A DNA stretch of 64,000 bases, taken from NCBI RefSeq assembly GCF_042650565.1, contig NZ_JBHSBH010000015.1:310001-374000 (forward strand). Direction: 5' to 3'. Below are positions 1 to 21,651 of the stretch, piece after piece. The notes beneath the pieces were generated by a model that saw only the letters and a program-made list of their open reading frames with translations, was not told where the DNA came from and ran no database searches. A program made the position numbers and the translations under genes. The DNA is from Nocardiopsis_B sediminis (GTDB lineage: Bacteria; Actinomycetota; Actinomycetes; Streptosporangiales; Streptosporangiaceae). The number at the start of each line of letters is the position of its first letter. The stretch's first letter is position 1.

Positions 1-561
1 GGGTACGCGCTGGCCCGGCTGCGCTTCCGGGGCCGCAACCTCGTGCTCGCGCTGGTGCTGGCCTGCTCGATGTTCCCCGGGGTCGCCATCGTCACCCCGC
101 TGTACGGCCTGTTCAGCGACTGGGGGTGGATCGACCAGTACCAGGCCATGGTCCTGCCGAACATCAGCTTCGCGCTGCCGCTGGCGATCTTCGTGCTCAC
201 CACGTTCTTCCGGGAGATGCCCTGGGAGCTGGAGGAGGCCGCCCGGGTCGACGGGTGCGGGCCGCTGGGCGCGTTCGGCCGCGTGATCCTGCCGCTGGCC
301 GCCCCGGGCGTGGCCACCACCGCCCTGCTGGTGTTCTTCGCCGCCTGGAACGAGTACCTGATCTCCAGCGTCGTGTCCATCACGCTGGCGTCCAACCCCG
401 TGACCGTTGCGCTGGCGAAGTTCGCCGGCGACACCGAATTCCAGCAGCCGTTCGGGTCGCAGATGGCCGCCGGGGTCGTGGTGACCCTCCCCCTGGTGGT
501 CCTCGTGCTGCTCTTCCAGCGGCGCATCGTCAAAGGACTGGCCGCGGGGGGCTTCCGGTGA
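1..561 (+). CDS. carbohydrate ABC transporter permease, MalG-like (5' end outside window)
   Basis: This is the inner-membrane permease of a CUT1-type sugar importer. The reading frame is open from base 1, so the N-terminus lies upstream of the window. Several hydrophobic segments are visible. The EAA loop that contacts the ATPase is present (EEAARVDGC followed by a Gly and ILP), as expected for MalF/MalG proteins. The gene ends in GTGA, where its stop overlaps a possible GTG start of the next gene, so the two are probably co-transcribed and translationally coupled. The substrate cannot be read from this fragment; the dehydrogenase that follows suggests a sugar or polyol. Confidence 0.9.
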   Translation, partial: GYALARLRFRGRNLVLALVLACSMFPGVAIVTPLYGLFSDWGWIDQYQAMVLPNISFALPLAIFVLTTFFREMPWELEEAARVDGCGPLGAFGRVILPLAAPGVATTALLVFFAAWNEYLISSVVSITLASNPVTVALAKFAGDTEFQQPFGSQMAAGVVVTLPLVVLVLLFQRRIVKGLAAGGFR

Positions 562-599
562 CACCGGGGGCGACCGCATCCGAGGGAAAGGCGGGAACG

Positions 600-1862
600 A
601 TGGCACCGGTGCGAGTGATGATCGTGGGCGCGGGGTCGCGCGGGGGCTCCTACGCCGAATGGATCCGGCGCCACCCGCACGTGGCCGAGGTGGTGGCCGT
701 CGCCGAACCCCGGGCCGAATACCGCGAGCCGCTGGCCGACGCCCACGGCGTCCCCGAGGCGGCCCGGTTCGCCGACTGGCGCGAGGCCGCCGCCCGGCCG
801 CGCCTGGCCGACGCCGCACTCGTGTGCACCCTGGACGACGCCCACCTGGAACCCGCGCTGGCCCTGGCCGACCGCGGCTACCACCTGCTGGTCGAGAAGC
901 CGCTCGCGCAGACCCGCGCCGAATGCGAGGCGATCGTCGCCGCCGCGCGCCGCAACGACGTGCTGCTGGGGGTCTGCCACGTGCTGCGCTACGCGCCCTA
1001 CACGCGCGTGCTGAAGGACGTCGTCGACTCCGGGCGGATCGGCGCCATCGTCAGCGTCGACCACGTCGAGCCGGTGGGGTTCTGGCACCAGGCGCACTCC
1101 TACGTGCGGGGGAACTGGCGCCGCACCGACCGGGCGGCGCCCATGCTGCTCGCGAAGTCCTGCCACGACCTGGACTGGCTGCGCCACATCGTCGGCCGCG
1201 ACGCGGTGTCGGTGTCGTCGTTCGGCAGCCTGAAGCACTTCCGCCGCGACCAGGCCCCGGCCGGTGCGGCGGAGCGCTGCCTCGACTGCGCGATCGAGCC
1301 CGGGTGCGCCTACTCCGCGCCGCGCATCTACGGGCGCTTCGTGGCGGAGGGCCGCACCGGCTGGCCCCTGAACGTGCTCACCCCCGAGCCCACCGCCGGA
1401 TCGGTCACCGAGGCGCTGCGCGTCGGCCCTTATGGCCGCTGCGTCTACTCCTGCGACAACGACGTGGTCGACCACCAGGTCGTCGCGCTGGAGTTCGCCG
1501 GCGGGGCGACCGCGACCTTCACCATGTCGGCGTTCAACCGCGCCCGCCCGCGCCAGACCTCGGTGTTCGGCACGCTCGGCGAGGTGTACTGCGACGGCGA
1601 CCGGATCAGCGTCTACGACTTCCTCTCCGACACCACCGAGGAGATCGACGTCGCCACGGTCAACGACGGCCTCATCGACTCCGGGCATGGCGGGGGCGAC
1701 GGCGGCCTGCTCGGGTCGTTCCTGCCGGCGGTCGCCGCGGGCGACCCGTCCATGGTGGCCACCAGCGGCGAGGACGCCCTGCGCTCCCACGTCCTGGTCT
1801 TCGCCGCCGAGCAGGCCCGGGTGGAGGGCCGGGTGGTGGCCCTGGCCGAGCACGCGGTGTGA
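600..1862 (+). CDS. Gfo/Idh/MocA family oxidoreductase
   Basis: This predicted NAD(P)-dependent sugar or inositol dehydrogenase has 420 residues. The N-terminus has the Rossmann motif VMIVGAGSRGG, and EKPLAQT is the family's conserved EKP motif. Cysteine pairs (CLDCAIEPGC, then CVYSCDND) occur in the C-terminal half and are common in one branch of this family. I chose the ATG at 600 because GGCGGGAA lies just upstream. A GTG at 558 overlapping the permease stop is an in-frame alternative that would add 14 residues. The gene ends 13 nt from the stop of the convergent PKS gene. The position after an ABC permease points to catabolism of the imported sugar; the substrate is unknown. Confidence 0.9.
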   Translation: MAPVRVMIVGAGSRGGSYAEWIRRHPHVAEVVAVAEPRAEYREPLADAHGVPEAARFADWREAAARPRLADAALVCTLDDAHLEPALALADRGYHLLVEKPLAQTRAECEAIVAAARRNDVLLGVCHVLRYAPYTRVLKDVVDSGRIGAIVSVDHVEPVGFWHQAHSYVRGNWRRTDRAAPMLLAKSCHDLDWLRHIVGRDAVSVSSFGSLKHFRRDQAPAGAAERCLDCAIEPGCAYSAPRIYGRFVAEGRTGWPLNVLTPEPTAGSVTEALRVGPYGRCVYSCDNDVVDHQVVALEFAGGATATFTMSAFNRARPRQTSVFGTLGEVYCDGDRISVYDFLSDTTEEIDVATVNDGLIDSGHGGGDGGLLGSFLPAVAAGDPSMVATSGEDALRSHVLVFAAEQARVEGRVVALAEHAV

Positions 1863-1875
1863 CGGAGCGGGCGGC

Positions 1876-8737
<6,862 letters not shown>

Positions 8738-8775
8738 GTCCCCACTCCCCGGGCCCGGATTCGCTGGTGCGAGGG

Positions 8776-15942
<7,167 letters not shown>

Positions 15943-16383
15943 GCCACCCCACTCACCATCGCTCGTCGCCGAATTCGTGGAGCGGCAGCGGGGTCACCCC
16001 CCACTGGCCGCCCATGCTCTTCCCGCGGATCACCCTCAGCAAAATGTCCGACACGCCGTTTTTGGTGGCGTTTCGGAGAATCCGAGGGAGTTATCCCAAG
16101 CCGCTTCGACCGCCATCGGACCGCTATGTCGTGATACCGTCCGACACATCGGACGGGTGGCCGCGGCCGACGGTTTTCCGCGCGGGGAAAGACGCCGACC
16201 GGCCGAAACCAGTCGGCATGGCGATACGGACTGTCCGAGTCCGTCAACACGCGCTGCCCGCACGGCACACCTCCGGGGTCCGGGGAGGAGCAATCGCACG
16301 GAAGAAATTTTCGGCAGCCAAGAGCGCCGTGCGCCGCAGGATGCCGCATCCCCTCCGCTGTCCACCTGAAAAGTCCACGGGGC

Positions 16384-16413
16384 AGCCTAACGTCCCTGCA
16401 TAAGCACGGGCAA
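16384..16413 (-). promoter_or_regulatory. candidate sigma70-type promoter for the PKS operon
   Basis: On the minus strand, TTGCCC and TAGGCT are spaced by 18 nt and point toward the PKS genes. They sit just downstream of a six-base inverted repeat that could be an operator. Matches are moderate, and the distance to the PKS start codon is large. Confidence 0.3.
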
Positions 16414-16420
16414 TATGCAG

Positions 16421-16436
16421 ACTCCCCTTAGGGAGT
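16421..16436. repeat. inverted repeat ACTCCC-CTTA-GGGAGT, possible operator
   Basis: Six-base arms surround a four-base centre, and TGCAG flanks the repeat on both sides in direct orientation. It lies immediately upstream of the candidate PKS promoter, so it could bind an activator or repressor. No PKS-linked regulator is encoded in the window. Confidence 0.35.
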
Positions 16437-16498
16437 GCAGATAATAGCCCTCTCCGCCTTACCTGATATCAGTGAGGCTCATGGGTCACGAGTGACAA

Positions 16499-16534
16499 GC
16501 GGCCCGGAACCTCCGAGGAGGGCATCCGGGCCGC
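16499..16534 (-). terminator. hairpin terminator after the flavin monooxygenase gene
   Basis: A perfect 10-bp stem (GCGGCCCGGA with TCCGGGCCGC) closes a 16-base loop 31 bases beyond the stop codon. There is no clear T-run, as is common for actinomycete terminators. It separates the conservon-monooxygenase transcript from the PKS operon. Confidence 0.65.
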
Positions 16535-16565
16535 ATAAAAAGGTGTTGCTTTGCGCCTATTCCGA

Positions 16566-17816
16566 TCATCGGTTATGGGCCGCCGTAACCTCGGCGAGAT
16601 AGGCGTAGGCTCCCTCGGGGTCGAACAGCCAGTCGGCGTAGGCGGGCGGGTTGTTCCAGCCCTGGATCCACCGGTCGGCGATCTCCTGGTACTGCGTGGC
16701 CGCACCCAGCACATCCTGGAGGTGCTGCGGCTGCTCGATCTCCCAGTACGACGAGATGGTCTCGGCCCACTGCTCGGCGACCCTGCCATAGGTCCAGAAC
16801 CGCTCGAACATGCTGGTCATGAACTCTTCGTCGAAGGGGCGGTCGCCGCGCTGGAGGATGGACTCCAGGTAGCTCTTCGCGCACCTCGTGGAGTTGTTCC
16901 ACCCCTGGCCGGCGAACGGGTCGGACGTGATCACGACGTCGGAGATCCCGAGCACCCGCCCACCCGACGGCAGCACCCCCACGGGCTTGCGCACCTGCGG
17001 GTTCAGCGACTCGATGAGGCGGCTGTTGCCGTCGACCAGCTCGGCGCCGCGCACCCGCTCGTAGTAGTGCGGGGCGTGCTTCTGGAGCAGGTCCTGCATG
17101 CGCCGCCACTGCTCGCGCGGGCTCGGCCGGTCCTGCCAGCTGTCCATGGGGCTCGCGTGCTTGCCCACGACGAACATGGAGTGGCAGGGGCCCTCGGCCG
17201 TGAGGATGGGGAAGAACCAGATCATCCCGGCGTCCTCGGCCGCGCCGACCCACCCCACGGACTCCGGCTCACCGGGGTCGGGCGCCACGTCGTAGATGTG
17301 GGCCTGCGCCAGGACCCGGTGCCGGGCGCTGCTGAAGCGGCTGTGGTCGGTGTCGAAGAGGGCACCCAGCTCCCCATGCCCCACGGCGACCACGATGAGG
17401 TCGAACATCCGGGAGAAGTAGTCGAGGTCGCTCAGGGTGACGCCGTGGATGACGACCTTGCCCCCGCAGTCCTCGAAGTACTCCAGCCAGTCGGCCATCT
17501 TCACGCGGCGGTCGACGGAGACGGCGTAGCCGTCGAAGTGGCCCGCGAGCTGAATGGGCTCGGGGACACCGGACGGGTAGAGGTGGAGCTTGCTCTTTTC
17601 GATGTGGGGCGCCTGTGAGCTCCAGAAGTCCAGATGGAGCTCGCGCTCGTACTCCAGCACGGTCGGGTAGGTGAGCTGCGTGATCGACGGGCGCCCGGTG
17701 CGGATCTCGGTCGAGGTCTGCCCGGTGATCACGGTGACGTCGTACCCGTGGCTGAGCAGGCCGTGTGCCAGGTGGAGCCCCGACTGACCGGCGCCGACGA
17801 TGAGGATCTTACGCAT
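16566..17816 (-). CDS. StyA-like FAD-dependent monooxygenase
   Basis: This 416-residue protein resembles the styrene/indole monooxygenase oxygenase component (StyA) family, which uses reduced FAD from a partner reductase for epoxidation or hydroxylation. The N-terminal FAD motif ILIVGAGQSGLHLAHGL is clear, and the C-terminal half keeps SDPFAGQGWNN, a flavin-binding segment of this family. No StyB-like reductase gene is nearby. It starts 79 nt after the conservon GTPase gene and reads in the same direction, so it is probably the last gene of the conservon operon. A strong hairpin separates it from the PKS, which argues against a dedicated PKS tailoring role. The substrate is unknown. Confidence 0.85.
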   Translation of the reverse strand: MRKILIVGAGQSGLHLAHGLLSHGYDVTVITGQTSTEIRTGRPSITQLTYPTVLEYERELHLDFWSSQAPHIEKSKLHLYPSGVPEPIQLAGHFDGYAVSVDRRVKMADWLEYFEDCGGKVVIHGVTLSDLDYFSRMFDLIVVAVGHGELGALFDTDHSRFSSARHRVLAQAHIYDVAPDPGEPESVGWVGAAEDAGMIWFFPILTAEGPCHSMFVVGKHASPMDSWQDRPSPREQWRRMQDLLQKHAPHYYERVRGAELVDGNSRLIESLNPQVRKPVGVLPSGGRVLGISDVVITSDPFAGQGWNNSTRCAKSYLESILQRGDRPFDEEFMTSMFERFWTYGRVAEQWAETISSYWEIEQPQHLQDVLGAATQYQEIADRWIQGWNNPPAYADWLFDPEGAYAYLAEVTAAHNR

Positions 17817-17895
17817 CCTGTATGTACTTTCCCGGGATCGGTCTGATGAGAAGGTGTCCCTCCCGCGCGGAAGGGGTGCCGGTCGGCATGGGGGC

Positions 17896-18492
17896 TCAGC
17901 CGACGGGGGTGGCGGCCGCGTTGGTGGCCAGCGCGTAGCGGAGCAGCGTCTTGAGCACCATCCCGCCCGAGGAGCGGTCGCGGGCGTCGAAGTCGATGAT
18001 GGGGACGTCGTCGCTGACCTCCAGCGCCTCGCGCACCTGGTCGATCGAGAAGTCGAGCCGGCCGTCGAACTTGTTGAGCGCGACGATGTAGGGGATGCGG
18101 CGGTTGGTCTCGAAGTAGTCGACCGCGTCGAAGCTCTCGGCGAGGCGGCGGCAGTCGACCACCACGACCGCGCCCACCGCGCCGCGCACCAGGTCGTCCC
18201 ACATGAACCAGAACCGGGCCTGGCCGGGCGTGCCGAACATGTACATGATCAGCTGCCGGTCCACGGTGATGCGCCCGAAGTCCATGGCGACCGTGGTGGT
18301 CACCTTCCGGGGCGTGGCCGAGGTGTCGTCGTAGTCGACGCTCGCCTCGGTCATCACCGCCTCGGTGGTCACGGCGGGGATCTCCGATACCGAACTGACG
18401 AGTGTGGTCTTGCCGGCGCCGAAGCCCCCCGCGATGACGATCTTGGTCGACATCTTGGTCTGGATGTCATTGGAAAAGTCGTTCGAGACCAC
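17896..18492 (-). CDS. cvnD: conservon GTP-binding protein (CvnD-like)
   Basis: This small Ras-like GTPase of 198 residues belongs to the conservon systems of actinomycetes, which resemble membrane-associated signalling modules. It has the P-loop GGFGAGKTT, the G3 motif FGTPGQ and the G4 motif NKFD. The GTG start at 18492 overlaps the end of the DUF742 gene by 26 nt and has AAAGGG upstream; an internal ATG (STKIVIAGG) is an alternative that would still keep the P-loop. It acts with the roadblock and DUF742 proteins encoded just upstream, which are thought to control its nucleotide state. Confidence 0.93.
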   Translation of the reverse strand: MVSNDFSNDIQTKMSTKIVIAGGFGAGKTTLVSSVSEIPAVTTEAVMTEASVDYDDTSATPRKVTTTVAMDFGRITVDRQLIMYMFGTPGQARFWFMWDDLVRGAVGAVVVVDCRRLAESFDAVDYFETNRRIPYIVALNKFDGRLDFSIDQVREALEVSDDVPIIDFDARDRSSGGMVLKTLLRYALATNAAATPVG

Positions 18493-18826
18493 GAAGCGCC
18501 CTTTCGAGAACCTGGTTTTCCGACGGGCTGTTGCCCGTGATGGTGGGGTGGATGTAGACGAGGCCGAGTTCGGCGAGGTCGCTCAGGAGGACCTGGGCGA
18601 CCCCGAGCGGGATCTTCAATTCGGCCGCGACCTCGGCGACGGAACGCGTCTCCCGGCACAGCAGATAGATGTTCTGCGACTCGGGCATGAGATTCGGCGG
18701 CGGATCGTTGCTGGGATCCGCGGTCGAAACGAGCGTCTGCACCATGAGCGGATGACGCGACCTGGTCCTACCCCCTGTGAAGGTGTAGGGGCGGATGCGC
18801 GTACTCCTTCGCCTGCGGTAGCTCAT
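18467..18826 (-). CDS. cvnC: DUF742 family protein (CvnC-like)
   Basis: This 119-residue protein is the DUF742 component of a conservon. It has the typical N-terminal RPYTFTGGRTR segment followed by a winged-helix-like C-terminal part (SVAEVAAELKIPLGVAQVLL, LVYIHP). It lies between the roadblock gene and the GTPase gene and overlaps the latter by 26 nt, the standard conservon order. The family's biochemical role is not established; it is presumed to form a complex with the GTPase and roadblock protein. Confidence 0.92.
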   Translation of the reverse strand: MSYRRRRSTRIRPYTFTGGRTRSRHPLMVQTLVSTADPSNDPPPNLMPESQNIYLLCRETRSVAEVAAELKIPLGVAQVLLSDLAELGLVYIHPTITGNSPSENQVLERALRGLERLFQ

Positions 18827-18879
18827 AACTGTGGCAACCTCTTCATGATTCAGGTCCAGCCGTTCCTGGCACCGCCGAC

Positions 18880-19305
18880 TCAGTTTCCGATGACTTCGCG
18901 CAGCTCAGAGCGCAGTTGCGGGGTGAGCGCGTGGCCGACGTTCTCCACCAGGCGCGTCATCTGGTAGGCGACGATCTTCATGTCGGCGCTGGGCGAGCTG
19001 AGCACCGCGAGGCAGGAGCCGTCGCTGATCGACATCACGAACAGGTGCCCGCGCTGCATGCGGACGATCAGCTGTTCGCAGGTGCCCTTGGCGAACAGGT
19101 TCGCGCCGCCGACGGCCAGGCTGTGCAGCCCGCTGGCGATGGCCGCGAGCTGTTCGGCGTTCTCCTCGGGGAAGTCGCGCGAGGAGGTGAGCAGCAGTCC
19201 GTCGGAGGAGACCACGATGGCGTGCTCGACCCCGTTCACGTCGCCGACGAAATTGGAGATGAGCCAGGTGAAATTCTCCGCGTTGGCACTCAACTGGTCG
19301 TTCAT
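18880..19305 (-). CDS. cvnB: roadblock/LC7 domain protein (CvnB-like)
   Basis: This 141-residue protein has a roadblock/LC7 fold. HAIVVSSDGLLL and the central AEQLAAIASGLHSLA segment are characteristic of conservon CvnB and MglB-like GTPase-activating partners. The ATG at 19305 has AGGAA a few bases upstream; the frame is open further upstream, but that sequence does not look coding. It is the second gene of the operon, after the kinase-like gene and before DUF742. Confidence 0.93.
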   Translation of the reverse strand: MNDQLSANAENFTWLISNFVGDVNGVEHAIVVSSDGLLLTSSRDFPEENAEQLAAIASGLHSLAVGGANLFAKGTCEQLIVRMQRGHLFVMSISDGSCLAVLSSPSADMKIVAYQMTRLVENVGHALTPQLRSELREVIGN

Positions 19306-19399
19306 GGGTGTTCCTGCCTCTTGACTGCTGTTTAGGGGTCGTGTGCGCGGCCGGGAGGCCGCGCGGTCGCGCGCGAGCATGCCGTGCGGGGCCATCGCG

Positions 19400-20827
19400 C
19401 TAATCGTTCGCTTCGGTGGCGGCGCGCTCGCCCTCCATGAAGCCGCCGAGGTCGTCGCGGATCCGCTCGGCCCGGGCATCGGCCGATTCGGCGGGCGGCG
19501 GCGTGAACTCGGGCTGGACGGGGGCCGGAACCACGCGCGCGGCACCGTCGGACCGGCCGGCGCTGCGGCGGGGCAGCCCCGCCGCCGTGACCGCCGCGCC
19601 ACCGCTGGGGCGGCCGGGGCCGCGGGAGCCGGCCGGGGCGGGCGGCGCGCTCTGCGAGCGGGGGTGCGGGGCGACCGACGGCATGCCGCGGGTCGGCCGC
19701 TGCTCGGGGGCCTCGGGACGCGGGCCGAACGCGGTGAGCAGGCGCTCGGGGATGACGGTGTAGGCGCTGGTCCCGCGGAAGGCGCGCCCTTCGAGCTGCA
19801 CCCGGAGCCCGTGGCGGTGCGCGATGCGGCTGGCGACGTAGAGGCCCATGTGCCGCATGACGCGCTCGTCGAGGACGGGGGCACCGCTGAGGCGCGCGTT
19901 GAGGTCGGCGAGCTGGTCGCCGGGGATGCCGATCCCCTCGTCCTCCACGGTCATCAGCAGGCCGCCCCCCGCGCGGCTCTGGCCGCTGATGACCACCTGC
20001 GCGTGGTCGGGCGAGTGCGTGGTGGCGTTGTCGAGCAGCTCCGCCAGCAGGTGGCTGATGTCGTCGGCGGCGGCGCCCGCGACGAAGATCTCGGGCAGCC
20101 GGCCGATGTGCACCCGGCTGTAGTCGCGGATCTCGGAGGTGGCGGCGCGCGCGACGTCGAGCAGGGGGACCGGCTCGACGTGGGGGTCGTCGCTCTCCTG
20201 GTCGGCGAGCACGAGCAGGTTCTCGCCGTTGCGGCGCATCCGGGTGGCGAGGTTGTCGATCTCGAACAGCTTGTCGAGCAGTTCGGGGTCCTCGGTGATG
20301 TCCTCCAGCTTCTCCACGACCGCCAGGAGGGAGTCGACCAGGGCGAGGTCGCGCATGGCCAGCCCCGCCAGGGCGTCGGTGATCAGTGCCGATTCGCGGG
20401 CCCGGGGGCCGGTCGGCGCGGTGCCGGCGGGCGGGCCGCCGGGCGCCGGTACGGCCGGCCGGGACGGCGGCGGCTGCGGCGACTGCCGGTGGGCGGTGGG
20501 CGCCGCTACGGCGGGCGGGCCCGCGTGCTGCCCGGTGTAGGGCGCGGGCCGGGCCGGGGGCGGGGCGGTCGGTTGTGCCGGCACCTGCGCGTGCGCCGCG
20601 GCCTGCGGGGGCTGCTGCGCCGGAGCGGGGGGCTGCTCCTGGGCCGGGGGCCGGGCGGGCGCGGGGGCCGGGGCGGGCGGCGCCCACGGCGACTCCCGCG
20701 GGGCCCGGGCCAGCCCGCACCACGACAGCAGCCTGCGGAATCGTCCGCCGCGGCGGGATCGCGACGCGCCCGTCATCTGCGTTCGGTGATGGCCTTCGCT
20801 ACCTGGCGGTGAGGGCGCCTGTGCCAC
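19400..20827 (-). CDS. cvnA: conservon sensor kinase-like ATPase (CvnA-like), phosphoacceptor His replaced
   Basis: This 475-residue protein heads the conservon operon. It has a long Pro/Ala-rich N-terminal tail without a membrane segment, a dimerisation helix region, an HATPase domain (N box ELLDNATTHSP, G1 box VEDEGIGIP) and a disordered Pro-rich C-terminus. Conservon kinases normally read LDHLATRMRR in the helix where His is thought to be phosphorylated; here the sequence is IDNLATRMRR, with AAC for Asn. It may therefore act as an ATP-binding scaffold rather than a kinase. I chose the GTG at 20827 because a perfect GAGGAGG lies six bases upstream; the next ATG, at 20776, has a poor site. 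Confidence 0.85.
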   Translation of the reverse strand: MAQAPSPPGSEGHHRTQMTGASRSRRGGRFRRLLSWCGLARAPRESPWAPPAPAPAPARPPAQEQPPAPAQQPPQAAAHAQVPAQPTAPPPARPAPYTGQHAGPPAVAAPTAHRQSPQPPPSRPAVPAPGGPPAGTAPTGPRARESALITDALAGLAMRDLALVDSLLAVVEKLEDITEDPELLDKLFEIDNLATRMRRNGENLLVLADQESDDPHVEPVPLLDVARAATSEIRDYSRVHIGRLPEIFVAGAAADDISHLLAELLDNATTHSPDHAQVVISGQSRAGGGLLMTVEDEGIGIPGDQLADLNARLSGAPVLDERVMRHMGLYVASRIAHRHGLRVQLEGRAFRGTSAYTVIPERLLTAFGPRPEAPEQRPTRGMPSVAPHPRSQSAPPAPAGSRGPGRPSGGAAVTAAGLPRRSAGRSDGAARVVPAPVQPEFTPPPAESADARAERIRDDLGGFMEGERAATEAND

Positions 20828-21651
20828 AACACGCCTCCTCGTTTCGGGTGGGGGTGGACAACGACTTCGGCCCTGGGGCGCGCCGGGTGGGCGGCACGCC
20901 GGTTCCTGCAAGGGCCGCACGGGACGCCCGCGTTGGTCGCTCCGGGCGTCGCCGTCACTGCGATCATTCGGATTCGCCGCGCAATGGGGCATCCGCCCTC
21001 ATTTCACCGGATCACCACGATCACCCGGAAAATGCGGCACGCCCCAAAGAAAGCGCTCCTCCGATCGCCTGAGATATTCGCACGGACAACGCGCTGTTTT
21101 CAGTGGAACCGTTAATGTTCGACCGATTCAAGCGTGAGCCTAGCAAAGGAGTTCCGCGACATCAGGCGGTTCGCGAGATCCACCATCGAAACGCATGACC
21201 AGGCACGACGCGTCCGGATGCGAGGTAACGCAGACATCGACCGCTATGTCGGAAAATGACCCGTTGTCGATCGTGCGCGTTCGGTGCGAGCTTTGATGAT
21301 GGTGGTGAATGCGGTGTCCGGCGGAGAAATCCACCCGCACTGGGCGAAGATCACCCGGACGCCATTTCCGCCGCGTTCCTCGAGGCAGCGGCCGCCGGAC
21401 CCGCACCACGGCCGTGACCTTTCACCGCGACTCCGGGCCCTTCTCCGGCGGGTGCGGCGGCCCCGCCCGGGCAAAGCGGAACGGGCCGCCGGGCGAGGCC
21501 CGGCGGCCCGTCGGCCGCGTCGCGAGGGGGTGCGGAGGCGGGGTGATCCGCCCGTGGGCGCATCGGGTTGCACGCGAAAATCGGTGCAATTGCGCGGACG
21601 CACATGCAGGGCACCACCGGGGGGGGTACACGAGGCCGCCCCGGTCGCCGG
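20828..21651. other. intergenic region between conservon operon and rhamnose-linked isomerase gene
   Basis: About 820 bases carry no convincing gene. The stretch 20940-21340 is noticeably less GC-rich than its surroundings and probably holds the conservon operon promoter, though I could not single out a good -35/-10 pair. A terminator hairpin for the isomerase gene lies at 21482-21510. Confidence 0.6.
21482..21510 (-). terminator. 13-bp hairpin terminator after the isomerase-like gene
   Basis: CGGGCCGCCGGGC pairs perfectly with GCCCGGCGGCCCG across a GAG loop. On the minus strand the stem is followed by TTCCGCTTT. It should end the lacI-isomerase transcript. Confidence 0.7.

Larger units (their letters stand above)
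15943..16498. other. non-coding leader region upstream of the PKS operon
   Basis: About 550 bases separate the PKS start from the terminator of the flavin monooxygenase gene. I found no convincing gene on either strand. The part distal to the PKS is less GC-rich and holds a promoter candidate (16384-16413, minus), an inverted repeat (16421-16436), a perfect palindrome CTGATATCAG (16463-16472) and the inverted repeat GTCACGAGTGAC (16485-16496). If the promoter is right, the PKS mRNA would have a 5' leader of more than 400 bases. Confidence 0.6.

Noticed and set aside
16014..16403. Plus-strand open frame of 129 codons upstream of the PKS
   Set aside because: Composition is not protein-like, no ribosome binding site or recognisable domain is present, and it lies in a regulatory region.
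16566..17816. Assignment of the flavin monooxygenase as a PKS tailoring enzyme
   Set aside because: It is joined to the conservon operon by a short gap, while a perfect 10-bp terminator hairpin and about 600 bases separate it from the PKS.
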